Shown: positions 1 through 8,144 of the stretch, piece by piece
Layout: each line of letters begins with the position of its first letter
How positions within the stretch are numbered: position 1 is the first letter of the stretch
Assembly (NCBI GenBank): GCA_944320975.1
Contig: CALUJM010000015.1
Span: 1 to 58,545, forward strand
DNA: 58,545 nucleotides
From: an uncultured Atopobiaceae bacterium
GTDB lineage: Bacteria > Actinomycetota > Coriobacteriia > Coriobacteriales > Atopobiaceae
Direction of reading: 5' to 3'
Notes under the pieces: model-generated
Seen by the model: the letters and a program-made list of their open reading frames with translations, nothing else
What the model was told of the DNA's origin: nothing
Databases searched by the model: none
Made by a program: the position numbers and the translations under genes

Positions 1-426
1 GAGGCCTTCGAGGGCGCCGACATCGTCATCCCCAAGAGCTGGGCTCCCTACGCCGCCATGGAGAAGCGCACCAACCTCTACGCCGAGGGCGACGACGAGG
101 GCATCAAGGCCCTGGAGAAGGAGCTTCTCGCCCAGAACGCCACCCACATGGACTGGTGCTCCACGCGCGAGCTCATGGCCAAGACCGCTCACGGCGACGA
201 CACCGTCTACATGCACCCGCTGCCCGCCGACATCTCCGGCGTCTCCTGCGAGCACGGCGAGGTCATGGCCGACGTCTTTGACATGCACCGCGTGGGCATG
301 TACAAGGAGGCCAGCTACAAGCCGTACGCCATCGCGGCCATGATCTTCCTGCAGAAGGTCAAGGACCCCGTGGCCACGCTCGCGGCGCTCGAGGCCGCGG
401 CCAAGCCCCGCTGGAACCAGGCGTAG
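1..426 (+). CDS. ygeW: YgeW-type knotted carbamoyltransferase, C-terminal part
   Basis: The gene runs in from the left edge, so only about 141 C-terminal residues are visible; the frame is open from base 1. The stretch PKSWAPYAAMEKR followed by HMDWCSTREL and the catalytic HPLPADI motif matches the ornithine/aspartate carbamoyltransferase superfamily, specifically the YgeW (knotted carbamoyltransferase) branch found in purine-degradation clusters. HPLPADI supplies part of the carbamoyl-phosphate site in this superfamily. Carbamate kinase follows immediately, so the pair probably makes carbamoyl phosphate from a ureido compound and then ATP, as proposed for oxamate or related transcarbamylases. 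The physiological substrate of YgeW is not settled, and the second-substrate loop is not diagnostic here. Family assignment is confident; substrate is not. Confidence 0.88.
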   Translation, partial: EAFEGADIVIPKSWAPYAAMEKRTNLYAEGDDEGIKALEKELLAQNATHMDWCSTRELMAKTAHGDDTVYMHPLPADISGVSCEHGEVMADVFDMHRVGMYKEASYKPYAIAAMIFLQKVKDPVATLAALEAAAKPRWNQA

Positions 427-448
427 GAACAATCGCTCGTCCGGGTGA

Positions 449-517
449 GGGCCGCCCATAAGTCGTTCGCTCACTGCGCTTTGCGCAGAAGTCGCTCACT
501 GACTTATGGGCGGCCCC
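449..517. repeat. Inverted repeat between ygeW and arcC
   Basis: Perfect 16-bp arms (GGGCCGCCCATAAGTC at 449-464 and its complement at 501-516) enclose a loop carrying two near-direct copies of a GTCGYTCGCTCACTG-like string. It fills the gap between the two genes. There is no T-run after it, so it may be a processing or stability hairpin rather than a classic terminator. Confidence 0.8.
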
Positions 518-541
518 GTCCTTACGTTGAGAGGGCATCAA

Positions 542-1483
542 ATGTCTAAGAGAATCGTCATCGCCCTCGGTGGCAACGCCCTGGGCAACAACCTGCCTGA
601 GCAGATGGAGGCGGTCAAGCACACGGCGCGCGCGATCGTGGACCTCATCGAGCAGGGCAACGAGGTCGTGGTGGCGCACGGCAACGGCCCGCAGGTGGGC
701 ATGATCCAGGAGGCCATGACCCAGCTCACGCGATCCAACCCCGAGAAGTACATCCCGTGCCCGCTCTCGGTCTGCGTTGCCATGAGCCAGGGCTACATCG
801 GCTACGACCTGCAGAACGCCCTGCGCGAGGAGATGCTGGACCGCGGGATCGATAAGGGAGCGGCCACCGTGCTCACCCAGGTCGAGGTCGACCCCGCCGA
901 CCCCGCGTTCGCCAACCCCACCAAGCCCATCGGCGCCTTCATGACCCGCGAGGAGGCCGATCGCATGATCGCGGAGCGCGGCTACAACGTGGTCGAGGAC
1001 GCTGGGCGCGGGTACCGCCGCGTGGTGGCCTCGCCCAAGCCGGCGGGCATCGTGGAGCTGGACACCATCCGCTCGCTCGTGGAGACCAACCACGTGGTCA
1101 TCGCCTGCGGTGGCGGCGGCATCCCCGTGTTCAAGACCGAGGGCAATCACCTCAAGGGCGCCGCGGCGGTCATCGACAAGGACTTCGCGGCGGCCAAGCT
1201 CGCCGAGCAGCTGGACGCGGACTTCCTCGTGATCCTGACGGCGGTGGAGAAGGTCGCCGTGAACTTTGGCAAGCCCGACCAGCGCTGGCTCGACGAGCTC
1301 ACGCCCGCCGACGTGGAGCGCTACGTGGCGGAGGGCCAGTTCGCGCCCGGCTCGATGCTGCCCAAGGTCCAGGCGGCGCTCGCGTTTGCGCAGTCCGGCG
1401 CGGGCCGCTCGTCGCTGATCACGCTCCTTGAGCGGGCGAGCGACGGCATCGCCGGCAAGACGGGTACCATCGTACGTGGGTAG
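542..1483 (+). CDS. arcC: Carbamate kinase
   Basis: This 313-residue protein has normal carbamate kinase length. It opens with KRIVIALGGNALG, the N-terminal glycine-rich nucleotide/phosphate-binding motif of the amino-acid kinase fold. It also contains AHGNGPQVG near residue 52, ACGGGGIP in the middle and VEKVAVNFG in the second half. The enzyme interconverts carbamoyl phosphate plus ADP with carbamate plus ATP; in fermenters it yields ATP. The ATG at 542 is chosen because GAGAGG lies just upstream and because the protein starts right at the first beta strand. It follows ygeW after a hairpin and is followed directly by another inverted repeat, so it probably shares the upstream gene's transcript. 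Its product joins the purine/ureide degradation pathway suggested by ygeW and hydantoinase. Confidence 0.96.
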   Translation: MSKRIVIALGGNALGNNLPEQMEAVKHTARAIVDLIEQGNEVVVAHGNGPQVGMIQEAMTQLTRSNPEKYIPCPLSVCVAMSQGYIGYDLQNALREEMLDRGIDKGAATVLTQVEVDPADPAFANPTKPIGAFMTREEADRMIAERGYNVVEDAGRGYRRVVASPKPAGIVELDTIRSLVETNHVVIACGGGGIPVFKTEGNHLKGAAAVIDKDFAAAKLAEQLDADFLVILTAVEKVAVNFGKPDQRWLDELTPADVERYVAEGQFAPGSMLPKVQAALAFAQSGAGRSSLITLLERASDGIAGKTGTIVRG

Positions 1484-1554
1484 CTGTTAATTGGGGGCAG
1501 TCCCCGATTTACAGAAAAGTTTTATGTGATTTGGGGACTGTCCCCAATTGACAG
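1484..1554. repeat. GGGGACTGTCCCC double palindrome
   Basis: It begins at the base after the arcC stop. Two palindromic cores, GGGGGCAGTCCCC and GGGGACTGTCCCC, are joined by an AAAAGTTTTATGTG spacer, and the two halves are inverted copies of each other (CTGTTAATTGGGG versus CCCCAATTGACAG). The same design, including the AAAAGTTTTATGTG spacer, recurs at 19765-19839. Confidence 0.9.
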
Positions 1555-1575
1555 AAGGACGGGGGAGCGCGGGGC

Positions 1576-2523
1576 ATGAGACCCGACCTCAGGGCATATC
1601 TTCTGGGCGATGATGGGCGCCGGGTCTTCGGGCCCGGCCCCGTCGACCTGCTGGAGCGCGTCGGCGAGCTGGGGAGCCTGCGCGCCGCGGCCATCGACAT
1701 GGGCATGGCCTACACCAAGGCCACGCGCCTCGTGCGCGACGCTGAGCTCGCCTTTGGCTTCCCGCTGACGGAGCGCACGGTCGGCGGCTCGGGCGGCGGC
1801 GGGTCGCGGCTCACCGCGCAGGCCCTCGACCTCATCGAGCGCTACCGGGCCTTCGAGCGCACGAGCCGCTGGGCGCTCGCGGCCGCCTACGAGACGTGCT
1901 TCTCGGGCTTTGCCGACGTGGCGCGCCTGGGCTGCGTGGTCATGGCGTCCGGGGAGGGGGCGCGCTTTGGCGGCGAGTTGGGCGAGAAGCTCGTGGCGCC
2001 GCTCGCAGGCACGCCCGTTCTCGAGCGCACGCTCGCCGCGCTGCCCGCCGACCTGCTCGACGTGGTGGTCGTGACGCGCTGGGATGCGGTCGAGGACCTG
2101 TGCGGGAGGCTCGGGGTGCGCTGCGTGCGCGCCTCCGGCCCGCGGAAGAGCGACACCATGCGCGCGGGCCTCGAGGCGCTGGGGCACCGGGCGGGCTGCC
2201 TGTTCGTGACCGGTGACCAGCCGCTTCTTACCGAGAAGAGCGTGCGCTCGCTGGTCGCGGCGCTCACGCACGAGCCCACGGCGATCGTGCGCCTGGCGTG
2301 GCGCGGTCGCGGGGCCAACCCCGTGCTCTGGCCGTCGGACACGCTGGGCGCGCTCGCGCAGCTTGAGGGCGAGTCCGGGGGGCGCGTCCTTCTCGCCGGC
2401 CATGCCGAGCTGGAGGGCCGCGTGCGCCTGGTGGAGGCGACGGACGAGTGGGAGCTTGCGGACGTGGACACGCCCGATGACCTGGCGCGCCTCGAGGACG
2501 CGCTGGCAGATCGTGACAATTAG
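1576..2523 (+). CDS. ModE-like HTH fused to MocA-type molybdopterin nucleotidyltransferase
   Basis: The 315-residue protein has two parts. Residues 1-110 form a ModE-like winged helix: FGPGPVDLLERVGELGSLR, then AAIDMGMAYTKATRLVRDAE and a glycine-rich wing (GGSGGGGSRLT). Residues about 118-310 form a MobA/MocA-like nucleotidyltransferase: VVMASGEGARFG replaces the usual LAAGxGxRxG loop, and FVTGDQPLL carries the metal-binding aspartate motif. MocA enzymes attach CMP to molybdopterin for xanthine dehydrogenase-type hydroxylases. A DNA-binding module on such an enzyme suggests that cofactor supply and transcription are coupled. A ModE-type operator lies upstream of yqeB-xdhC at 16055. The stop codon is inside the following inverted repeat. 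Whether it adds CMP or GMP cannot be read from the sequence. Confidence 0.85.
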   Translation: MRPDLRAYLLGDDGRRVFGPGPVDLLERVGELGSLRAAAIDMGMAYTKATRLVRDAELAFGFPLTERTVGGSGGGGSRLTAQALDLIERYRAFERTSRWALAAAYETCFSGFADVARLGCVVMASGEGARFGGELGEKLVAPLAGTPVLERTLAALPADLLDVVVVTRWDAVEDLCGRLGVRCVRASGPRKSDTMRAGLEALGHRAGCLFVTGDQPLLTEKSVRSLVAALTHEPTAIVRLAWRGRGANPVLWPSDTLGALAQLEGESGGRVLLAGHAELEGRVRLVEATDEWELADVDTPDDLARLEDALADRDN

Positions 2524-2582
2524 GACAGGTTGGATTGTCACATCGAGGACATGTGACAATCCAACCTGTCCTAATTGTCACG
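2512..2582. repeat. GTGACAATTAGGACAGG palindrome overlapping a stop codon
   Basis: Arms of about 30 bp (CGTGACAATTAGGACAGG... and its complement) flank a short spacer. The left arm supplies the last codons and the TAG of the ModE-MocA gene; the right arm ends 20 bases before the hydantoinase start. Relatives lie at 31827, 33146, 36268 and, in part, 42680. Confidence 0.92.
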
Positions 2583-2601
2583 CCCGGGAGGGAGGAGTCA
2601 G

Positions 2602-3987
2602 ATGAGAAGGATCCTGGCAAACGGCACGCTGGTCACGCCGGACGGCCTGCGTCGCGGCGACCTCGCGCTGGAGGGCGAGAAGATCGTGGCGCTCGCGGCC
2701 CACGTGGAGCCCGAGCCCGGCGACGAGGTCGAGGACGTCTCCGGCTGCTGGGTCTTCCCCGGCTTCATCGACGCGCACACGCACCTGCAGTGCTGGACCG
2801 GCATGGACTGGACGGCCGACAGCTTTGAGACCGGCACGCGCGCCGCCGCCTGCGGCGGCACCACCTGCATCGTTGACTACGCCACGGCCGACCGCGGCGT
2901 CACGATGGACGAGGCGCTGGCCGAGTGGCAGGCGCGGGCGGCGTCCGGCGCCGGCTGCACGGCCAACTACGGCTTCCACATGGCGATCGCCGAGTGGGGC
3001 GAGGACTCGCCCGCCCAGATGCGCCGCATGCGCGAGGCGGGCGTGAGCAGCTTCAAGACCTACCTCGCCTACGACCACCTGCGCCTCACGGATGCGGAGA
3101 CGCTGCGCTGCCTGGAGGTCGTCCGCGACCTTGACGCCGTGCTCTGCGTGCACTGCGAGAACGGTGACGTGGTGAACGAGCTGCAGCGTCAGGTGCTGGC
3201 CGAGGGCATCACGGGGCCGGAGGGGCATCCGCTCTCCCGTCCGGCCGAGGCGGAGGCGGACGCCGTCTCCCGCCTGCTCTACCTGGCCCGCATTGCCGGC
3301 GCGCGCGTGAACGTGGTGCACCTGTCCACCGAGCTCGGTCTTCTCGCCGTGCGCGCCGCCCGCGCCCGCGGCCAGGAGGGCATCTACGTGGAGACCTGCC
3401 CGCAGTACCTCACGCTGGACGACACGCGCTACCTCGAGGCGGGGGAGGACGGCTTCGCGGGCGCCAAGTACGTGATGAGCCCGCCGTTGCGCAAGCCCTC
3501 CGACGTGCGCGCGCTGCGCGAGGCGGTGCTCGCCGGCGAGGTGGACTCCATCGCGACGGACCACTGCTCGTTCAACCTGCACGGCCAGAAGGACCGCGGG
3601 CGCGTCGAGAACGGTGGCGACTTCACCAAGATCCCCAACGGCGGGCCTGGCATCGAGCACCGGCCGGCCGTGATGGCCACGACCTTCGAGGGCCAGCTCG
3701 GCCCCGAGGAGCTGTGCCGCCTGTTGGCGGAGGGCCCGGCGCGCACCTTCGGCCTCTGGCCGGAGCGCGGCCGTCTCGCCGTGGGCGCCGCCGCCGACGT
3801 CTGCGTGTGGGACCCGTCGGCCCGCTGGACCATCAGCGCCGCGACCCAGCACCAGGCCGTGGACTACACGCCGTGGGAGGGGTTCGAGGCGCACGGGCGC
3901 GCGCACCTCGTCTACGTGGGCGGCGAGCTCGTGGCCCGCGACGGCGAGCCTACCGGGTGCACCCCCGGCCGCTTCGTGGCAAGATAG
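2602..3987 (+). CDS. hydA: Dihydropyrimidinase / D-hydantoinase-type amidohydrolase
   Basis: The protein has 461 residues, typical of cyclic amidohydrolases. Metal-site motifs are in order: DAHTH (His59, His61), SSFKTYLAYDH with the lysine near residue 152 that is carbamylated in this family, VHCEN near 184, VVHLS, and SIATDHCSF with the catalytic aspartate. The family opens cyclic ureides such as dihydropyrimidines and hydantoins to carbamoyl amino acids. The ATG at 2602 has GGAGG in front of it; an earlier in-frame TTG at 2575 lies inside the palindrome and is rejected. In this neighbourhood (ygeW, arcC, ModE-MocA, RidA) the enzyme most likely takes part in anaerobic purine or hydantoin breakdown. 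The exact ring substrate cannot be told from sequence. Confidence 0.93.
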   Translation: MRRILANGTLVTPDGLRRGDLALEGEKIVALAAHVEPEPGDEVEDVSGCWVFPGFIDAHTHLQCWTGMDWTADSFETGTRAAACGGTTCIVDYATADRGVTMDEALAEWQARAASGAGCTANYGFHMAIAEWGEDSPAQMRRMREAGVSSFKTYLAYDHLRLTDAETLRCLEVVRDLDAVLCVHCENGDVVNELQRQVLAEGITGPEGHPLSRPAEAEADAVSRLLYLARIAGARVNVVHLSTELGLLAVRAARARGQEGIYVETCPQYLTLDDTRYLEAGEDGFAGAKYVMSPPLRKPSDVRALREAVLAGEVDSIATDHCSFNLHGQKDRGRVENGGDFTKIPNGGPGIEHRPAVMATTFEGQLGPEELCRLLAEGPARTFGLWPERGRLAVGAAADVCVWDPSARWTISAATQHQAVDYTPWEGFEAHGRAHLVYVGGELVARDGEPTGCTPGRFVAR

Positions 3988-3993
3988 CAACAA

Positions 3994-4072
3994 GGTGATT
4001 CAATCGGGGACAGACCCCTTTTGAATCATCGTCCTAATGATTCAAAAGGGGTCTGTCCCCGATTGAATCACC
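3994..4072. repeat. Inverted repeat with GGGGTCTGTCCCC core
   Basis: Near-perfect arms of about 36 bp run from GGTGATTCAATCGGGGAC to its complement, with a short unpaired centre near 4030-4038. It fills the gap between hydA and ridA. The arms contain the GGGACAG core shared with the other palindromes. Confidence 0.9.
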
Positions 4073-4090
4073 GAGACTAAGGAGAAGAAC

Positions 4091-4477
4091 ATGGCAATCG
4101 AGGCAATCGTCACCGACAAGGCCCCCGCGGCGCTCGGCCCCTACTCCGCGGCGGTGGCCGCCCCCGCGACCAAGGCGATCCACGTGTCCGGCCAGCTGCC
4201 GATCGACCCGGCCACCGGCGAGTTCGCCGGCGAGGACATCCAGGCCCAGACCCGTCAGAGCCTGACCAACATCAAGAACATCCTCGAGGCCGCCGGCGCC
4301 TCCATGGCCGACGTCGCCGAGGTCACCGTCCTTCTCGACGACATCAACGACTTCGCGGCCATGAACGAGGTCTACGGCGAGTTCTTCACCGCGCCGTACC
4401 CCAGCCGCGCCGCCTTCGAGGTGGCCGCGCTGCCCAAGGCCGCCAAGGTCGAGATCAAGGCCGTGGCCTACCTGTAG
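4091..4477 (+). CDS. ridA: RidA-family enamine/imine deaminase
   Basis: The 128-residue protein matches RidA (YjgF/YER057c/UK114) over its whole length: ALGPYSAAV near the start, VSGQLPID, then YPSRAAFEVAALPKAAKVEI, which holds the conserved arginine that binds the substrate carboxylate. RidA proteins hydrolyse reactive 2-aminoacrylate and related imines made by PLP enzymes, usually as cytosolic trimers. AAGGAGAAG sits a few bases before the ATG. RidA commonly accompanies hydantoinase and YgeX/YgeW genes in purine-degradation clusters, where diaminopropionate ammonia-lyase releases such imines. It is the last gene of this + strand run before a long hairpin region. Confidence 0.95.
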   Translation: MAIEAIVTDKAPAALGPYSAAVAAPATKAIHVSGQLPIDPATGEFAGEDIQAQTRQSLTNIKNILEAAGASMADVAEVTVLLDDINDFAAMNEVYGEFFTAPYPSRAAFEVAALPKAAKVEIKAVAYL

Positions 4478-4530
4478 GCAGAGCCTTACGCACACGGGCG
4501 GTCCGATGCGCCTCGCGCCGGAGCCGCCCT

Positions 4531-4673
4531 CGAGAAACGCCTGGTGCCGGTTTTCCGAGGAATGCGTGTTTTCGTGCCTAAATCGGCCCATCTGCGTGTT
4601 TTCCGTACGCAGATGGGCCGATTCTCGCATCAATTCACGCAGAAGGCGGAAATCCGGCACCAGGTGTTTCTCG
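4531..4673. repeat. Nested long inverted repeat
   Basis: Outer arms (CGAGAAACGCCTGGTGCCGG and its near complement ending at 4673) enclose a perfect inner hairpin with 17-bp arms (AATCGGCCCATCTGCGT at 4581-4597, complement at 4607-4623). It occupies most of the 265-base gap after ridA; no gene is visible in the gap. Confidence 0.88.
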
Positions 4674-4675
4674 GT

Positions 4676-4702
4676 GTGCAAAGGGGACAGGCACTTTTGC
4701 AC
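4676..4702. repeat. GTGCAAAGGGGACAGGCAC palindrome
   Basis: A 27-base imperfect palindrome that begins GTGCAAAGGGGACAGGCAC and ends CTTTTGCAC, followed at 4709 by GTTCTTCTCG. Other copies are at 13017, 14661, 27253 and 29101 (two). Confidence 0.9.
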
Positions 4703-4742
4703 GGCAAGGTTCTTCTCGCCCGCCGGGGGGTGTTCGGCTCCG

Positions 4743-5741
4743 CTATAGCTCGGTGCTGGACCAGCCGGCGACGCCCTTGATCGGGCCGTCCTCGACGGTG
4801 CACTCGCCTGATGCCTGGTATCCGTCCGGCCCCCGGAACACTATCGTGAGGAGGTCGAGCGCGCCACCCTCCCAGTAGTACTGCTCGGTCAGCTGATAGG
4901 TGATGCCGGGCTGGTCGGTCGGCACGCCGAGCGCCTGCGCGCACTTCAGGACGAAGGCCTGCTCGTCGGCACCTTGGAGCGGCACGGAGTCGGCCGTGGG
5001 CGTGAAGGGGAAGGCCGGCGCCTGCGGCTGGGTGCCCCGCGGCTCGGCGTCCTGCGACTGGGTTTCCTGCGGCTCGACGACCTGCTGCCGGGTGTCCTGC
5101 GGCTCGACCTCCTGCGACTGGTCGCCTCTGTCCCCCACCTCCTGGGCTTCGGGCTCCTCGTTCTTCTCGGCCGTCTGATAGCGGTCGTCCGCGGCGGCGC
5201 GCAGCTCTCGCGATGTCTCGCCCTCGGCGCCGGCCCTGAGCAGGGCGTCGTATGCCTCGTAGACGTCGGTCGCCGTGACGCCGCCGGGGTCTGCAACCGC
5301 GAGCTCGAATCCGATGGGCGTCGTCGCCCCCGAGTCCGGGACCTCGATCTTGAGGCTGTCCGCCGAGGCCCGGTAGAGCGTGCCGTCCGACCCGATCACC
5401 GAGCCGGCGACGCCAATCGCGTAGCTGCCCGGTTCGAGCATGAGGCTGCACGGGTCGAGCTCGACCAGCGCGTAGCCGCTCACCTGCCTTCCGTCTGCCG
5501 TCGTGCCCTCGACTCTCAGAGCTGCGGGTCCTTCCTCGCTCGGGCTGTAGCCCGCGGCGGTCACGCTCACGCTGACCGCCCGCTCGGGGTGAGCGGCCTC
5601 GTATACGGCACGGGCGGAGAGGCGCCACGCAGCGTACGCGCCGCCCAGCACGGCGACAAGAACGGCGAGAACCGCCAAGATCACCGTGGCGACCCATCTG
5701 CGCTCACCTGCGGACCGTGCGATTCCGTCGTCGCTGGCCAT
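4743..5741 (-). CDS. Membrane-anchored protein with charged linker, unknown function
   Basis: The 332-residue protein is not recognised. Residues 1-16 are polar and are followed by a strong single membrane segment at about 17-40 (VATVILAVLAVLVAVLGGAY), so it is probably a type II membrane protein or uncleaved-signal protein with the rest outside. Residues 55-170 look like a beta-rich domain with many short strands. Residues about 185-240 are low complexity, with repeats rich in Glu-Pro-Gln (EPQETQSQDAEPR). The last 90 residues form a second compact segment. It sits opposite to, and convergent with, ridA and is divergently arranged with the zinc-ribbon/SPOR gene at 5865, with a shared upstream region. 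Its overall plan, a membrane anchor with surface domains, resembles that of its neighbours in the 4743-10682 block. Confidence 0.7.
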   Translation of the reverse strand: MASDDGIARSAGERRWVATVILAVLAVLVAVLGGAYAAWRLSARAVYEAAHPERAVSVSVTAAGYSPSEEGPAALRVEGTTADGRQVSGYALVELDPCSLMLEPGSYAIGVAGSVIGSDGTLYRASADSLKIEVPDSGATTPIGFELAVADPGGVTATDVYEAYDALLRAGAEGETSRELRAAADDRYQTAEKNEEPEAQEVGDRGDQSQEVEPQDTRQQVVEPQETQSQDAEPRGTQPQAPAFPFTPTADSVPLQGADEQAFVLKCAQALGVPTDQPGITYQLTEQYYWEGGALDLLTIVFRGPDGYQASGECTVEDGPIKGVAGWSSTEL

Positions 5742-5864
5742 TGCTCTCCTTCCGTTGACGGCCTGAGTATCTCACGGATCTCCTTGCGGAATTTGCGCAA
5801 AGATCCGAGCACGGACTCGTGGATACTGGAATGCGAAAAGGCGAGCGGGCGCAAGGGGGCTGTG

Positions 5865-6620
5865 ATGTTCTGCACGAACTGCGGCAAGGAGATTCCCGAC
5901 GGTGCGAGGTTCTGCACCGGGTGCGGTGCGCAGACGGGCTCAGGCTCCGCGGGAGCCACGGCGGGGGAGACCGTGCGAATGCCCCCTCCTGCCCAGGAGC
6001 GGTCCGTCGCGCCCGCGCCCGCGTCGGTGCCCGTGGAAAGCCCGCTGCCCGCTCCCGTGGAAAGCCCGCTGCCCGCAGACCGCCGCGACCGCAGGTCCCG
6101 CCGCCAGGCCCCCGGCTGGGCGGTTGCCGTTGCCGCGACGTGCGCGGTTCTCGCCTGCGGGGGCGCGGTCGCGGCGTTCGCGCTCCTGGGAGGGCTCTCT
6201 GCGATCGGGGAGGAGCCGGAGGGCCAGGTGAGGGTCGTCGCCGAGCAGCCCGGCGCGCCGGAGCCCGCGCCGGTCGAGGAGGTCGCGGAGGAGGACGAGC
6301 CCGCCGCGAAGCCGGAACCCGAGCCCGAGGAGACGGCCTCGCCGGAGCCCGCCGCCCAGGACAAGGCCTTCTGGGGCGTGTGGATCGGCGCCTTCTCCGA
6401 GCGGCAGAACGCCCAGGAGCGTGCCGACCTGGCGAGCGGGCTCGGCTTCAGCGACGTGCGGATCGAGTTCTCCGGCGACTGGGCGGAGCTCAACCAGGCG
6501 GGCTACTACGTGGTCAGCGTGGGCACGTACTCCTCCCAGGCCGAGGCCGAGGGGGTCCTGCCCTCCGCGCAGAGGCACTTCTCGGACGCCTACGTCAAGT
6601 ACTCCGGCGCGCACAAGTAG
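5865..6620 (+). CDS. Zinc-ribbon membrane protein with SPOR-like C-terminal domain
   Basis: The protein has 251 residues. The N-terminus is a four-cysteine zinc ribbon (MFCTNCGKEIPDGARFCTGC). A Pro/Ala/Glu-rich linker follows, then one membrane segment at about 88-112 and a second acidic Pro-rich linker. The C-terminal 75 residues (FWGVWIGAFSERQNAQERA and YYVVSVGTYSSQAEAEG) read as a SPOR-like repeat. SPOR domains bind denuded peptidoglycan at division sites in other bacteria. With the ribbon facing the cytosol and the SPOR-like domain outside, it could report on wall state. The ATG at 5865 is chosen because it begins the ribbon; the long upstream frame is antisense to the 4743 gene. Function is inferred from domains only. 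Confidence 0.75.
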   Translation: MFCTNCGKEIPDGARFCTGCGAQTGSGSAGATAGETVRMPPPAQERSVAPAPASVPVESPLPAPVESPLPADRRDRRSRRQAPGWAVAVAATCAVLACGGAVAAFALLGGLSAIGEEPEGQVRVVAEQPGAPEPAPVEEVAEEDEPAAKPEPEPEETASPEPAAQDKAFWGVWIGAFSERQNAQERADLASGLGFSDVRIEFSGDWAELNQAGYYVVSVGTYSSQAEAEGVLPSAQRHFSDAYVKYSGAHK

Positions 6621-6651
6621 GGGCGGGTCGCCGTCGCGGCGCTGCCCCGCT

Positions 6652-6793
6652 GAGGGTATGTACACCGCCCCGTAAGGGTATGTGCACCCCACCATCAAGT
6701 GCGGGCTGTAAATCAGCAGGTCAGAGCGCTGCCGAGAAGAACGCGCCGCCGGGACGGTGTACATACCCTCAGGGCTTGGTGTACATACCCTCC
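6652..6793. repeat. GGGTATGTACACC-bounded element, copy 1
   Basis: Two direct copies of GGGTATGTRCACC at the left (6653 and 6678) face two complementary copies at the right (6766 and 6779). The interior holds CTGCCGAGAAGAAC at about 6730. Read on the minus strand, the interior aligns with that of the second copy at 30942-31082 (GTTCTTCTCGGCAGC, then ACCTGC and ATTT), so the two are one element in opposite orientations. Confidence 0.85.
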
Positions 6794-6845
6794 GCGGGGC
6801 CCAGTCTCGGTCGCCCGCCGCCCCGGCCTGCGCCGACCGCCGCGG

Positions 6846-7445
6846 CTAGTACCCTCCGCCCGGGCGGTCCATCAGCTCGAAGAGCCGGTCGACGTCGGCC
6901 TGCGTGGCGCCCACGTGGACGGCCTTGTCGAAGAGCTCGGCCGAGCTGGGCTGCGCGATGAGGCCGCGCTGCTCGTAGAAGCGGCTCTGCAGGCAGCTCC
7001 ACAGCAGGTAGAGCCCCGGGATGGTGCCGACGGCGAGCCCCGCGCGCACGTCCTCGGCAATCTCCTCGGCGGTGAACGAGCCGATGTCGGACATCGGCTC
7101 CCCGCCCAGCAGCGCGATGGCGTGGTAGAGGTAGGCCTCGGGGTTGTCCAGGTCCAGGTCGATGGCGTCCTGGAAGCTCTTCTCGGCCTTGGCGTACTTG
7201 CCGAGCCTCAGGTAGCAGCACCCCAGGGAGAAGAGCGCGCGGGCGTCGTCGGGGTGCCTGAGGGACTGGGCGTCGAAGTCCCCGGCGGCCTGCTTGAGCT
7301 CGCCCATGCTGAGGTCGTACATGCTCGTGAACGTGGTGATGTAGACCGTGCGCCCGCAGTAGGCGCACACAGTGCCGCCCTCGGGCAGGGGGGCGCCGCA
7401 GCTGGGGCACTCCGGGCTCGAGATGCGTTCCTGCGCGTTTGCCAT
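6846..7445 (-). CDS. Zinc-ribbon TPR protein
   Basis: The protein has 199 residues. Residues 12-31 form a zinc ribbon (CPSCGAPLPEGGTVCAYCG). About residues 45-110 contain TPR-like helices: ALFSLGCCYLRLGKYAKAEK followed by DAIDLDLDNPEAYLYHAIAL. The C-terminal third is helical and unassigned. No signal or membrane segment is seen, so it is probably a cytosolic scaffold. It is the third gene of a minus-strand set (SPFH protein, four-helix membrane protein, this gene) with gaps of 3 and 9 bases, which implies one transcript. The domain mix suggests an adaptor for the SPFH membrane complex, but no partner is proven. Confidence 0.72.
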   Translation of the reverse strand: MANAQERISSPECPSCGAPLPEGGTVCAYCGRTVYITTFTSMYDLSMGELKQAAGDFDAQSLRHPDDARALFSLGCCYLRLGKYAKAEKSFQDAIDLDLDNPEAYLYHAIALLGGEPMSDIGSFTAEEIAEDVRAGLAVGTIPGLYLLWSCLQSRFYEQRGLIAQPSSAELFDKAVHVGATQADVDRLFELMDRPGGGY

Positions 7446-7454
7446 GGCAGCCCC

Positions 7455-8141
7455 CTATGCGCGAAGCTTGAGCGACTCGTTGCGCGCCGCGACCACGCGT
7501 GCGAGCTCGGTGACGCACGCCGCGATCTCCTCTGGTCCGGAGCCCGCCGAGCAGAGCTGCTCGATGTGGGCAACCTGGCGCTCGATGGCGTTGTCGCAGG
7601 AGATGAGGTCGGGCCTGGACTCGCCGGTGAGGGAGAGCGCCACGTCGCGGGCGCGGTCGAGGGCGCGCAGCCGGGCGAGGTCGCGCTCGGCGCGGATGAG
7701 CGCGTCGATGCGGGCGATGGTCTGCGACCTCAGGGCATCGTTTCGGGCCTGCGCGGCGGCGCGAGCCTCGATGTCCTCCGTCACCGGACGGACGGCGGCC
7801 ATCGGAAGGAGGTAGGCGGCGAGAAGGACGAGCGCGCCTGCCAGGATGATCCCGGCGTCCGTCCCCGCGAGGGCCGCCACGAGCGTGAGGGCGGCGGTGA
7901 GCAGGTAGAGCACGCCCACGTAGGTCGAGGTCCCCGCCGTCAGCTGATAGGACGCGCGCCCGCTGGCGACGAAGAGCGGGGCGGTGGCGTAGACGGCCAT
8001 GACCAGACAGCCGGCGACGAGCGCAAGGGGTGCCGTTTCCGAGGCGCTCGGCAGGCCGAGAAGGACGCAGACGAGCGCGAACACGAAGACGACCCCAAGG
8101 GGGAGGACCGACCAGGTTCCTCGAGAAGTGTTGACGGGCAT
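7455..8141 (-). CDS. Four-helix membrane protein with cytosolic coiled coil
   Basis: The protein has 228 residues and belongs to no family I recognise. About residues 10-120 hold four hydrophobic segments (LPLGVVFVFALVCVLLGLP, PLALVAGCLVMAVYATAPLF, VGVLYLLTAALTLVAALAG, GIILAGALVLLAAYLLPMA). From about residue 125 it becomes an Arg/Glu/Ala-rich helical tail (DIEARAAAQARNDALRSQTI) suited to a coiled coil. Its start lies 3 bases after the stop of the SPFH gene and its end 9 bases before the TPR gene, so the three are probably co-translated. The tail could anchor the SPFH or TPR protein at the membrane; that is inference. Confidence 0.68.
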   Translation of the reverse strand: MPVNTSRGTWSVLPLGVVFVFALVCVLLGLPSASETAPLALVAGCLVMAVYATAPLFVASGRASYQLTAGTSTYVGVLYLLTAALTLVAALAGTDAGIILAGALVLLAAYLLPMAAVRPVTEDIEARAAAQARNDALRSQTIARIDALIRAERDLARLRALDRARDVALSLTGESRPDLISCDNAIERQVAHIEQLCSAGSGPEEIAACVTELARVVAARNESLKLRA

Positions 8142-8144
8142 GGG

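Noticed and set aside
2575..2601. Earlier TTG start for hydantoinase
   Set aside because: It lies within the palindrome arm, and GGAGG stands before ATG 2602.
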